Positions 16,541-23,258 of a stretch of 27,998 nt of DNA are shown here, in pieces. Origin of the DNA: PKWO01 sp036384915. Lineage in GTDB: Bacteria > Pseudomonadota > Gammaproteobacteria > Burkholderiales > Burkholderiaceae_D. The DNA lies in assembly GCA_036384915.1 (NCBI GenBank), contig DASVLJ010000028.1:1-27998 (forward strand). The letters are read 5' to 3'. The translations under genes were made by a program, and so were the position numbers. Within the stretch, counting starts at the first letter, position 1, and the number at the start of each line of letters is the position of its first letter. The notes beneath the pieces are model-generated. The model ran no database searches. It was not told the DNA's origin and saw only the letters and a list, made by a program, of their open reading frames with translations.

Positions 16541-16567
16541 GGGGCGCTTCGGCGCCCTTTTTGTTTT
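16541..16567 (+). terminator. Rho-independent terminator of the ribosomal operon
   Basis: GGGCGC at 16542-16547, a TTCG tetraloop and GCGCCC at 16552-16557 are followed by TTTTTGTTTT. This is a textbook terminator. It lies only about 15 bases before the NUDIX start, so the NUDIX gene depends on read-through or a promoter not recognised here. Confidence 0.92.
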
Positions 16568-16582
16568 CAGGAAAATATTGCA

Positions 16583-17251
16583 TTGACCAAGTTACGTATT
16601 GATCCGCAATTGATTCCGGTCGAATCGCTGGCCGGTGAAGCGCCCGTTGCCGTCGAGCGGCTGGCCGCTGCGTTTCTGCGTCGGCGTTTTACCGACGCAG
16701 GCATGTGGACACCCGAACCGTCGGACGAGCACTTGCTGCGCCTCAAGGAGGGCCATCCGACGCCGGCATCGGTGCTTGTGCCCCTGGTGCTGCGCGCCGA
16801 AGGCATCACGGTACTCTTGACCCAGCGTAGCGAGCATTTAAATGACCATGGCGGCCAGATCAGCTTTCCCGGCGGGCGCCAGGAAGCGAGCGACCGCGAT
16901 GTGGTCGAAACCGCCTTGCGCGAAACCGAGGAGGAGGTGGGGCTGGCGCGCGCCCATGTCGAGGTGCTGGGCTTGTTGCCGGAGTACGTAACGGCTACCA
17001 ATTATCGCGTCACGCCTGTGGTCGGCCTGGTGCATCCGCCTTTTGAAACCCGTGCCGACCCGGAAGAAGTGGCCGAGATCTTCGAGGTGCCCTTGTCCTT
17101 CTTGATGGATGGCGCGAACCACCAGCGCCGCGCCGCGACTTTCCCCAACGGCATGCACCGTACCTTCTATGCCATGCCTTACGACCGGTTTTTCATCTGG
17201 GGCGCGACTGCCGGCATGCTGCGCAACCTGTTCCACTTTTTGCGGTCATAA
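16583..17251 (+). CDS. NUDIX hydrolase, CoA pyrophosphatase (NudL-like)
   Basis: This 222-residue protein shows the CoA pyrophosphatase variant of the NUDIX fold: VLLTQRSEHLNDHGGQISFP runs into the GGRQE and TALRETEEEVGL NUDIX box. The LLTxRSxxLxxHxGQ prefix is the UPF0035/NudL signature. Such enzymes split CoA or its derivatives into 3',5'-ADP and phosphopantetheine. The proposed start is a TTG with AGGAAA nine bases upstream; the first in-frame ATG would delete about 40 residues of the N-terminal region. It follows the ribosomal operon terminator and precedes the CobD/CbiB-like gene by 70 bp. Confidence 0.9.
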   Translation: MTKLRIDPQLIPVESLAGEAPVAVERLAAAFLRRRFTDAGMWTPEPSDEHLLRLKEGHPTPASVLVPLVLRAEGITVLLTQRSEHLNDHGGQISFPGGRQEASDRDVVETALRETEEEVGLARAHVEVLGLLPEYVTATNYRVTPVVGLVHPPFETRADPEEVAEIFEVPLSFLMDGANHQRRAATFPNGMHRTFYAMPYDRFFIWGATAGMLRNLFHFLRS

Positions 17252-17309
17252 TCGCAGGAAATACGTTGCACCAAATTGATTCACTTACCGCGCTGGATAG
17301 ATTGTTAAA

Positions 17310-17315
17310 TATAAT
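17310..17315 (+). promoter_or_regulatory. -10 box directly ahead of the CobD/CbiB-family gene
   Basis: TATAAT ends seven bases before the ATG at 17322. A weak -35 (TTACCG at 17285-17290) lies 19 bp upstream. If this hexamer is used, transcription would begin at or next to the A of the ATG. Confidence 0.45.
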
Positions 17316-17321
17316 AGCGGC

Positions 17322-18281
17322 ATGACCTTTCTCTCCATACTCTTCGCCCTCCTGATCGAACAATTGAAGCCGCTACGCGCCGGCAATCCCGTCTATAGCG
17401 GGATTCGCGCATTGGCGGGGCGTATGGAAGCCTGGTTCAATGCGGGGCAGGCGCAGCATGGCCGGCTCGGCTGGTGGATCATGATGCTGTCCCTGATGGT
17501 GCCGACCGCTGTGATTTACTGGGTGTGCAAGTGGTTCAACCCGGTGGCCGCGCTGGTGTGGAACGTCGTCATCGTCTATCTCACGCTGGGCTTGCGTCAC
17601 TACAGCCACTATTTCACCTCGATCCAGATTGCATTGTCGGCTGGCGATGAAGCCACGGCGCGCGGTTTGCTGGCCGAATGGACGCGGCAGGATACTTCGA
17701 ATATGAACGCCAGCGAGATCTCGCGCATCGCCGTCGAGCGTGCCTTGATCACGGTGCACCGCAATGTGTTCGGCGTGTTCTTCTGGTTCCTGATGCCGCT
17801 GGGCCCCGCTTGCGCGGTGATGTATCGCGTGGCCGAATATCTGGCGCGTGCCTGGAACGAGCCTGACCACATGAAAAACGAGGCCTTCGGCCAGTTTGCG
17901 GCGCGCGCGTTCTACTGGATAGACTGGATCCCGGTGCGTTTGACTGCTATTGCCTTCGCGGTGGTCGGTAACTTCGAAGACGCCATATACGCCTGGCGCA
18001 ATTTCGCCGAGCGTTGGGACGATGAAGCGATCGGCATCATTCTGGCCGCCGGCGGCGGCGCGATGGGCGTGCGCCTGGGTGCGCCTGCGGTCAATGCTGC
18101 CGTTATTGTGCCGGTCGACGAGACCGCGAGCATCGAACCACCCGCCATCGAGGCGGATGCGCCGCCCGGCGAAGAGTCGAGCGCGCGCGCCATGCAAAGC
18201 ACGGTGGGCTTGGTGTGGCGCGCCTTGCTGCTATGGATGCTGCTGTTATTGCTGCTTTCGATTGCCGTGTTGTTCGGTTGA
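17322..18281 (+). CDS. CobD/CbiB-family membrane protein
   Basis: This 319-residue protein has an N-terminal hydrophobic segment (FLSILFALLIEQLKPL) and several further membrane segments (about 50-70, 78-90, 150-165), with a final helix at about 297-317 ending in VLFG. It resembles the CobD/CbiB family, which includes the cobinamide-phosphate synthase of cobalamin biosynthesis and AmpE-like relatives. The recognisable pieces are YLTLGLRHYSHYF, the RGLLAEWTRQDT segment, ISRIAVERALITVHRNVFGV and AFYWIDWIPVRLTAIAFAVV. No cobalamin genes are nearby, so it may not make cobalamin. No ribosome binding site precedes the ATG; see the -10 box immediately upstream. Confidence 0.75.
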   Translation: MTFLSILFALLIEQLKPLRAGNPVYSGIRALAGRMEAWFNAGQAQHGRLGWWIMMLSLMVPTAVIYWVCKWFNPVAALVWNVVIVYLTLGLRHYSHYFTSIQIALSAGDEATARGLLAEWTRQDTSNMNASEISRIAVERALITVHRNVFGVFFWFLMPLGPACAVMYRVAEYLARAWNEPDHMKNEAFGQFAARAFYWIDWIPVRLTAIAFAVVGNFEDAIYAWRNFAERWDDEAIGIILAAGGGAMGVRLGAPAVNAAVIVPVDETASIEPPAIEADAPPGEESSARAMQSTVGLVWRALLLWMLLLLLLSIAVLFG

Positions 18282-18631
18282 TATTCCGGATTGGTCATTT
18301 CGTTTGGTAGGGGAGGCGGGCGCAACCCGCCATGCGCCTCAAACGGCGATTTTTGCGTCCTTGATGGCTGCGTCATGCGCTGCCCTGACTTACCCCACAA
18401 ACTACTATCGTGCTGTTTAGCTTGATATGCCGAATCGGCAAGCCCGCGTTCTTGCCGGCTGCGATTTCCTTCAAGTCTTCTATAAGATATAATACTGAGG
18501 AATGCAGAAGCGCAACTCCGGATTCGGGGCTGCCTGCTGAAATATTCAGTATCCGGTAGCATGTCGCATGCCGGTGCAGTCCCGGACAGGCGTAAGCCTT
18601 CCTTCCCCGTATTTCTTTCAACACCGCAACC
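18282..18631. other. 350-bp intergenic region before the DUF3579 gene
   Basis: It holds a hairpin GGCGGG-CGCAA-CCCGCC at 18315-18331 with outer pairing GAGGCG/CGCCTC, but without a U-run, so it is not a clear terminator. A TATAAT lies at 18488-18493 inside TATAAGATATAATACTG, a plausible -10 for the downstream gene with no clear -35. I see no coding region. Confidence 0.4.
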
Positions 18632-18946
18632 ATGGCCGACCACGCAGTCCGCGAGTTCTTCATTCTGGGCCTGACCCGCGAAGGCAAGCAGTTCCGCCCC
18701 AGCGATTGGGCCGAGCGCCTGTGCGGTGTCATGTCCTGCTTCCGTCCGGAGGGCAGCGGCGGACCCAATGCCCACCTAAAATATTCGCCCTACGTGCGTC
18801 CAACGCAATTGAATGGCGTGAAAGCGGTGGCAGTCAATGAAGCCTTGCGCGAACTGGAGCCTTTGGCTTATCACTTCGTCGTCGATTTCGCCAAGGACAA
18901 CGATCTCCAGGTAATCGAAGCTTGCCTGATCCCGGACAAGGAATAA
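18632..18946 (+). CDS. DUF3579 domain protein
   Basis: This 104-residue cytoplasmic protein of unknown function is found mainly in betaproteobacteria. The segment FILGLTREGKQFRPSDWAER and the following LCGVMSCFRPEG match the DUF3579 family as I remember it, and length is typical. It has no signal peptide or membrane segment. The ATG at 18632 lacks a good ribosome binding site. A strong terminator follows, so it is a single-gene unit. Confidence 0.8.
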   Translation: MADHAVREFFILGLTREGKQFRPSDWAERLCGVMSCFRPEGSGGPNAHLKYSPYVRPTQLNGVKAVAVNEALRELEPLAYHFVVDFAKDNDLQVIEACLIPDKE

Positions 18947-18957
18947 GTTTCAGAAAA

Positions 18958-18998
18958 ACAAAAGCCGCAACGGGCTACCATTGCGGCTTTTGTTTTTG
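18958..18998. terminator. Bidirectional rho-independent terminator
   Basis: ACAAAAGCCGCAA at 18958-18970 and TTGCGGCTTTTGT at 18981-18993 are perfect 13-base arms around a ten-base loop, with T-runs on both strands. It ends the DUF3579 gene and can also end the convergent ohr transcript. Confidence 0.92.
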
Positions 18999-19058
18999 CG
19001 GGGCTCGGAGGAGGCTGGGGCGAGTCTCAGCCCATCATTTTCCTCGCCGACCAAGTTC

Positions 19059-19478
19059 TTAGATCAGCGATAGCTTGACGTCGATGTTGCCGCGCGTGGC
19101 GTTGGAATAGGGGCAGACTTCATGCGCCTTGTTGACCAGCGCTTGCGCCGCATCCTTATCCATGCCGGGCAGTTTGATCTGCAATTCGACAGTCAGGCCG
19201 AAGCCGCCCTTGTCGTTCGGGCCGATGCCGACATTGCCCGTGACCGTAGCGTCGGCCGGGAAGTTGACCTTGGTGGCGCCGGCGACGAATTTCATGGCGC
19301 CGATAAAGCAGGCCGAATAGCCGGCGGCGAACATTTGCTCCGGATTTGTGCCGTCGCCGCCCGCGCCGCCCAGTTCCTTGGGTGTGGACAGCTTGACTTT
19401 CAGGCGTTCGTCGCTCGAGGCGGCTTGGCCGTCGCGGCCTCCGGTGGCGGTAGCGTGGGCGGTATAGAGGACTTGCAT
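19059..19478 (-). CDS. ohr: Organic hydroperoxide resistance protein Ohr
   Basis: This 139-residue OsmC-fold thiol peroxidase reduces organic and fatty-acid hydroperoxides in the cytoplasm. Cys57 in AAGYSACFIGA and Cys122 in HEVCPYSNATRGN are the conserved redox pair. The start MQVLYTAHATATGGRDG is canonical, and AAGGAGAG lies about six bases before the ATG at 19478. Upstream in-frame codons to 19598 run through the promoter and operator and are not coding. ohrR lies directly upstream on the same strand. Confidence 0.97.
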   Translation of the reverse strand: MQVLYTAHATATGGRDGQAASSDERLKVKLSTPKELGGAGGDGTNPEQMFAAGYSACFIGAMKFVAGATKVNFPADATVTGNVGIGPNDKGGFGLTVELQIKLPGMDKDAAQALVNKAHEVCPYSNATRGNIDVKLSLI

Positions 19479-19586
19479 GGTGCTCTCCTTGCAAAATGAA
19501 TTGTTGGGACTGCGAACGTTCAAACACCGGCGCCGGGCTTGCGAGGCGATGTGCGCATCGACGCAACACTGCGGCGCCATGACGAC

Positions 19587-19620
19587 ACTATAGCCCAAAT
19601 TTAAATTGTGCGCAATTTAA
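19587..19620 (-). promoter_or_regulatory. ohr promoter overlapped by an OhrR operator
   Basis: On the minus strand TTGCGC (19610-19615) and TATAGT (19587-19592) are separated by 17 bp, 109 bp upstream of ohr. The -35 is embedded in a palindrome, TTAAATTG (19601-19608) and CAATTTAA (19613-19620), with a four-base centre. This resembles known OhrR operators (TACAATT-AATTGTA type). Repressor binding would block the promoter. Confidence 0.75.
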
Positions 19621-19632
19621 TTGCGAAAAATA

Positions 19633-19653
19633 TTTATATCGGACCGATATAAA
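19633..19653. promoter_or_regulatory. Perfect 21-bp palindrome between ohrR and ohr
   Basis: Arms TTTATATCGG and CCGATATAAA are exact reverse complements around a single base at 19643. It begins only a few bases from the ohrR stop and lies 13 bp from the OhrR operator. Sequence is unlike that operator. It may be a binding site for a second regulator or, less likely because the loop is so tight, the ohrR transcript end (a T-rich run follows on the minus strand). Confidence 0.7.
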
Positions 19654-19656
19654 CGA

Positions 19657-20160
19657 TCAAACACGGCAATCTGTCCCGGTCTGATCGGCTTCGCCATTGC
19701 CGTAACGAATCAAATCCCTGCGCACGTCCGACAACAGCTTGCGCAGGTGCATCAACTGCTCCGGCGTCTGACCGCTGGCGCACAAGACCTGGGAAGGCAC
19801 ATCGTGCGCCTTGCGTTTCAAGGCGCGCCCATCCTTGGTCAGCGTGATGCGCACCTGGCGTTCATCCTCCGGGTCGCGCGTGCGCTCGATCAAGCCGGCC
19901 GCTTCAAGGCGCTTCAAGAGCGGCGTGAGGGTGCCGGAATCGAGAAACAGCCGCTCGCCGATCTCCTTGACCAGCACGTTGTCCTGCTCCCACAGGATCA
20001 GCATGACCAGGTATTGTGGGTAGGTCAGGTTCAGGTTTTCGAGGAAGGGCTTGTAGGTCTTGGTCATTGCCAACGACGCCGAATAGAGCGCGAAGCAGAA
20101 CTGGTTGTCCAGGCGCAGCAATTCGTCGATGTCGGGCAGGGTTGAAGCGGGTTTGGCCAT
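19657..20160 (-). CDS. ohrR: MarR-family organic peroxide sensor OhrR
   Basis: This 167-residue repressor has the sensing Cys22 in LDNQFCFALYSAS, the position equivalent to the peroxide-reactive cysteine of OhrR. The TYPQYLVMLILWE helix and the winged helix (LFLDSGTLTPLLKRLEAAGL, then RTRDPEDERQVRI) follow. Further cysteines near 126 and 165 could form the disulfide of two-Cys OhrR types. AAGGA precedes the ATG. It lies upstream of ohr on the same strand; a 178-bp gap with operator and promoter separates them, so ohr can be transcribed on its own. Confidence 0.95.
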   Translation of the reverse strand: MAKPASTLPDIDELLRLDNQFCFALYSASLAMTKTYKPFLENLNLTYPQYLVMLILWEQDNVLVKEIGERLFLDSGTLTPLLKRLEAAGLIERTRDPEDERQVRITLTKDGRALKRKAHDVPSQVLCASGQTPEQLMHLRKLLSDVRRDLIRYGNGEADQTGTDCRV

Positions 20161-20259
20161 GCTTTATCCTTGCACTTTCCGGTATTCAATCGCGGGCATG
20201 GCAACAGTTCGACCGCTCGCTCCATGCCCAAACGCCAAGTCTACTCCTGATCGATCTCC

Positions 20260-21687
20260 ATGCGCTTTGCCACTTCGTTTGTTCGCTGCCTGCTCATCCT
20301 CCATATCATCGCTCTCGCTCCGCACGCCGCGGCTGCCGAGTTGCCGGCCACAGTGAGGGCCGCGCTGAAGCGCGCCGGCATCCCGCAGGATGCGGTGGGC
20401 ATCGAGGTGCGCCAGGTCGGCGCAGCCAAGCCCACGATGGCGCACAATGCCGACACGGCTTTCAGTCCGGCATCGACGATGAAGCTCGTCACCACGCAAG
20501 CGGCGCTCGAATTGCTCGGCCCCACTTTCACCTGGAAGACCCAGGCATTTGCCGCCGGCCCGATGAACGGCGACAGCCTGCAGGGCGACCTGGTATTCAA
20601 GGGCAGCGGCGACCCCAAGCTGGTGACGGAAAATTTCTGGTTGTTCCTGCGCCAGATCCGCGACGCCGGCGTGCGCGATATCCGCGGCAATGTGGTGCTC
20701 GACCGCAGCGCCTTCGAGCGTACCGCCTACGATCCGGCCAAGTTCGACGGCGACCCGAGCAAGCCCTATAATGCTGCGCCCGATGCCTTGCTGCTGAACT
20801 TCCAGAGTTTCCGCTTCCAGTTCAACCCAGGCGCCCTGAGCGGCGTGCCGCAGATCGCCATCGACCCGCCGGCCGAGGATTACGACATCGTTCCGCCGGT
20901 CTGGGCCAAGGGCGAATGCGGCGATTGGCAAAGCCGGCTCGGTGCCAACCTCGGGGAAAGCAATGCACGTTTTACCGGCAGTTATGCCGTGTCCTGCGGC
21001 ACCAGATCGTGGTACCTGGTGCCTTACCAGATGTCGCCCAACCAGTATTTTTCGCTGGTGTTCCGCAAGATGTGGCACGATCTGGGCGGGCGGTTTTCAG
21101 GCAAGGTGGTCGATGGTGCCGTGCCGCCGGATGCGAAGCTGGTTGCCACCTGGGAGTCGCCCGTGCTGGCCGAAACGATCCGCGACATGAACAAGTTCAG
21201 CAACAATGTCATGGCGCGGCACCTGCTGCTGACACTGGCCGGTACGCGGGGCAACAGCGGCGCACCGGAGACGGCTGCGGGAGGGGCCGAGGTAGTCAAG
21301 AGCTGGCTCGCCAGCCGCAGTATCGATGCACCCGAACTGGTGATCGAAAACGGTTCCGGCCTCTCGCGCGCCGAACGCATCGCGCCGGCCACAATGGGCA
21401 AGTTGCTGCAGGAAGCGTGGCGCTCGCCCTTCATGCCGGAATTCATTTCTTCGCTTCCCTTGGCCGGCTACGATGGCACGATGCGGCATCACCTCTCCGA
21501 TACCGACGTGGCAGGCTATGCCCACATCAAGACCGGTACCTTGAACGAGGTCAAGAGCATTGCCGGCTACCTCGTGTCGGCTTCGGGCAAGACCTATGCC
21601 GTGGTATTTTTTATCAACCATCCCAATGCCGGGGCAGGTGGGGCGGCGGAAGATGCCTTGCTGCAATGGCTCTTTGCAAATGGCTAG
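20260..21687 (+). CDS. dacB: D-alanyl-D-alanine carboxypeptidase/endopeptidase PBP4
   Basis: This 475-residue periplasmic S13 peptidase trims and cleaves peptidoglycan cross-links. A signal peptide covers about residues 1-26 (CLLILHIIALAPHAAAA). The three active-site motifs are intact: Ser72-x-x-Lys75 (STMK), Ser314-Asn-Asn316 and Lys424-Thr-Gly426. The long insertion between the first two motifs is typical of PBP4. The ribosome binding site is poor. It diverges from ohrR and is followed 49 bp later by pyrF. Confidence 0.95.
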   Translation: MRFATSFVRCLLILHIIALAPHAAAAELPATVRAALKRAGIPQDAVGIEVRQVGAAKPTMAHNADTAFSPASTMKLVTTQAALELLGPTFTWKTQAFAAGPMNGDSLQGDLVFKGSGDPKLVTENFWLFLRQIRDAGVRDIRGNVVLDRSAFERTAYDPAKFDGDPSKPYNAAPDALLLNFQSFRFQFNPGALSGVPQIAIDPPAEDYDIVPPVWAKGECGDWQSRLGANLGESNARFTGSYAVSCGTRSWYLVPYQMSPNQYFSLVFRKMWHDLGGRFSGKVVDGAVPPDAKLVATWESPVLAETIRDMNKFSNNVMARHLLLTLAGTRGNSGAPETAAGGAEVVKSWLASRSIDAPELVIENGSGLSRAERIAPATMGKLLQEAWRSPFMPEFISSLPLAGYDGTMRHHLSDTDVAGYAHIKTGTLNEVKSIAGYLVSASGKTYAVVFFINHPNAGAGGAAEDALLQWLFANG

Positions 21688-21701
21688 ATGTGGTGTCGCG
21701 G

Positions 21702-21707
21702 TAAAAT
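21702..21707 (+). promoter_or_regulatory. Possible -10 box for pyrF
   Basis: TAAAAT within GGTAAAATAGCG lies 30 bases ahead of the pyrF GTG. No -35 at standard spacing is evident. Confidence 0.3.
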
Positions 21708-21736
21708 AGCGTCTACAAGAATTTGCGGAGCCTATT

Positions 21737-22564
21737 GTGAGCGCAGTGACCTTCATCGAGAAATTGTCGGCAGCCTGGACGGCGAATCAATCATTGCTAT
21801 GTGTCGGGCTCGACCCGGATACGGCGAAGTTTCCCGCCCATCTAAAAGGGGCACCCGATGCTATCGCGCAATTCTGCCGCGCCATCATTGACGTCACGGC
21901 CGATACCGCCTGCGCCTTCAAGCCGCAAATCGCCTATTTCGCCGCGCAAAGGGCGGAAGACCAGCTTGAAGACATCTGCGCTTACCTGCGCGAACGCTAC
22001 CCGCACATTCCCATCGTGCTCGATGCCAAGCGTGGCGACATTGGCGCCACGGCCGAGCAATATGCGCGCGAAGCCTTCGAGCGCTACGGAGCCGACGCGG
22101 TCACGGTCAATCCCTATATGGGCTTCGATTCTGTCGCGCCTTATCTCGAATGGCAGGACCGTGGCGCCATCGTGTTGTGCCGCACGTCCAACCCCGGCGG
22201 TTCGGACCTGCAATTTTTGACGGTCGACGGCAAGCCCCTGTACCAGCACGTTGCAGGCCTGGTTGCCGATAAATGGAACCGCAATGGGCAATGCGCCCTC
22301 GTGGTCGGCGCCACCTTCCCCAATGAGTTGGCGCAGGTGCGCGCCATCGTCGGCGACATGCCCTTGCTGGTGCCGGGCATAGGAGCGCAGGGCGGCGATA
22401 TCGAAGCGACGGTCAAGGCCGGACGCACGGTGGCAGGGGCTGGCATGATGATCAATTCCTCGCGCGCCATTCTGTACGCAAAGCCCGCTGGAGACGAGGA
22501 CTTCGCCGCTGCGGCGCGCCGCGTTGCGCGGGAAACGCGCGACGCCATCAACACGTATCGCTAA
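21737..22564 (+). CDS. pyrF: Orotidine 5'-phosphate decarboxylase (type 2)
   Basis: This 275-residue enzyme converts OMP to UMP, the last step of de novo pyrimidine synthesis. The active-site block LDAKRGDIGATAEQYA has Asp96, Lys98 and Asp101, the catalytic Asp-Lys-x-x-Asp array. Length and the MGFDSVAPYL and TSNPGGSDLQ segments indicate the longer type 2 subfamily. The start is a GTG at 21737 with GGAG six bases upstream. No other pyr genes are nearby. Confidence 0.96.
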   Translation: MSAVTFIEKLSAAWTANQSLLCVGLDPDTAKFPAHLKGAPDAIAQFCRAIIDVTADTACAFKPQIAYFAAQRAEDQLEDICAYLRERYPHIPIVLDAKRGDIGATAEQYAREAFERYGADAVTVNPYMGFDSVAPYLEWQDRGAIVLCRTSNPGGSDLQFLTVDGKPLYQHVAGLVADKWNRNGQCALVVGATFPNELAQVRAIVGDMPLLVPGIGAQGGDIEATVKAGRTVAGAGMMINSSRAILYAKPAGDEDFAAAARRVARETRDAINTYR

Positions 22565-22957
22565 GACCACTTCCGCGAAATTGGTCCGGTTGGGATGGAA
22601 GCGGTGTGACTTGCATGCCACTTTAACTCCACATCGGCGCGTTTTTCCGCATTAGCGGTTCAACTGCTGCTCCTGCGGCATTCTTTCCGCCAGCCCCAGT
22701 CTTTTCACAGGAGACGCAGCGGGCATGCAATCCAATTTCCTCAGACGGGTGGATCCTTACCCAGAGGGAAGGTCATCATTCACGGACTGCAGGAAAAAAT
22801 CACGAAATCCGTACCGTCTGCGCTATTTTGTCTCGCTGTTGTAAAAATGAGACCATGCCAGTTATCAGACCGCTTCACTACCAATTGTGTGAAAAGGCAT
22901 ATAAATCAACAGCATGCATGGTGTTATTAAGCATGGTTCTAGAGACCATTCAACCCT
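22565..22957. other. Intergenic region between pyrF and the receptor promoter
   Basis: This stretch begins with a short dyad GACCA/TGGTC (22565-22569, 22582-22586) just after the pyrF stop. Near its end is a short dyad ATGGT/ACCAT at 22933-22949 with TCTAGAG between. It lies about 33 bp upstream of the receptor promoter's -35 box and may contribute to control. I see no convincing gene in it. Confidence 0.4.
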
Positions 22958-23011
22958 TTGATAATACCACTTAGATACCGATTGACAGCCACTTTTTAGG
23001 CCTCTACAGTG
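22958..23011 (+). promoter_or_regulatory. Promoter/operator of the TonB-dependent receptor
   Basis: TTGACA at 22982-22987 and TACAGT at 23005-23010 are 17 bp apart, a strong sigma-70 promoter. Upstream are ATACCACTT (22964-22972) and a second ATACC 11 bp later. CCACTT occurs at 22967 and 22989, exactly 22 bp apart, flanking the -35. The whole block is repeated ahead of tonB at 27561-27614 (45 of 54 identical). I infer a shared regulator binding site. Predicted start is near 23017. Confidence 0.82.
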
Positions 23012-23258
23012 CGTCTCACAGGTACCCGGGGAGAAAAATTTTCGAGGAGGTCGAAGTTTTCAACCACGATCGGTTACGGACCGGAATGATGCCAGTCCAA
23101 GACCAGCGGACGCGGGTGCCAAGAAAACATCGGTTCTGTAAGGCGTTGTATCGGTAAGAGTCGTGCCTCAGGCAGGCAGCTAGGCCAAGGGCAGGAGTCT
23201 ACGTTTTCACATAACTGGCCGGATCCCAGATTGAAGGCCAAAATCGAAGGGGGAGTAA
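23012..23258 (+). other. Long 5' leader of the receptor mRNA
   Basis: If the promoter call is right, about 240 untranslated bases precede the receptor ATG. It contains GGTACCCGGGGAGAAAAATT, an AACC-ACGATC-GGTT dyad and the palindrome TGCCTCAGGCA at 23164-23174, and ends with a strong GGGGGAG ribosome binding site. I recognise no known riboswitch in it. No real gene is visible. Confidence 0.4.

Noticed and set aside
19059..19598. Longer 179-residue form of Ohr
   Set aside because: The extra N-terminus would cover the ohr operator and promoter and is not in the family. The ATG at 19478 has a strong ribosome binding site.
22725..22844. 39-codon frame starting MQSNFLRRVDPYPEG between pyrF and the receptor
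   Set aside because: The GGAG upstream is about twelve bases from the ATG, the composition is unlike neighbouring genes and nothing is recognisable. It is probably chance.
23086..23160. 23-codon frame in the receptor leader
   Set aside because: No ribosome binding site and no recognisable product. A regulatory leader peptide cannot be excluded but has no support.
23012..23258. Known riboswitch (cobalamin, TPP, FMN, glycine) in the receptor leader
   Set aside because: I looked for the conserved boxes of these classes and did not find them. A cobalamin riboswitch would have suggested B12 uptake, but the receptor family also argues against it.
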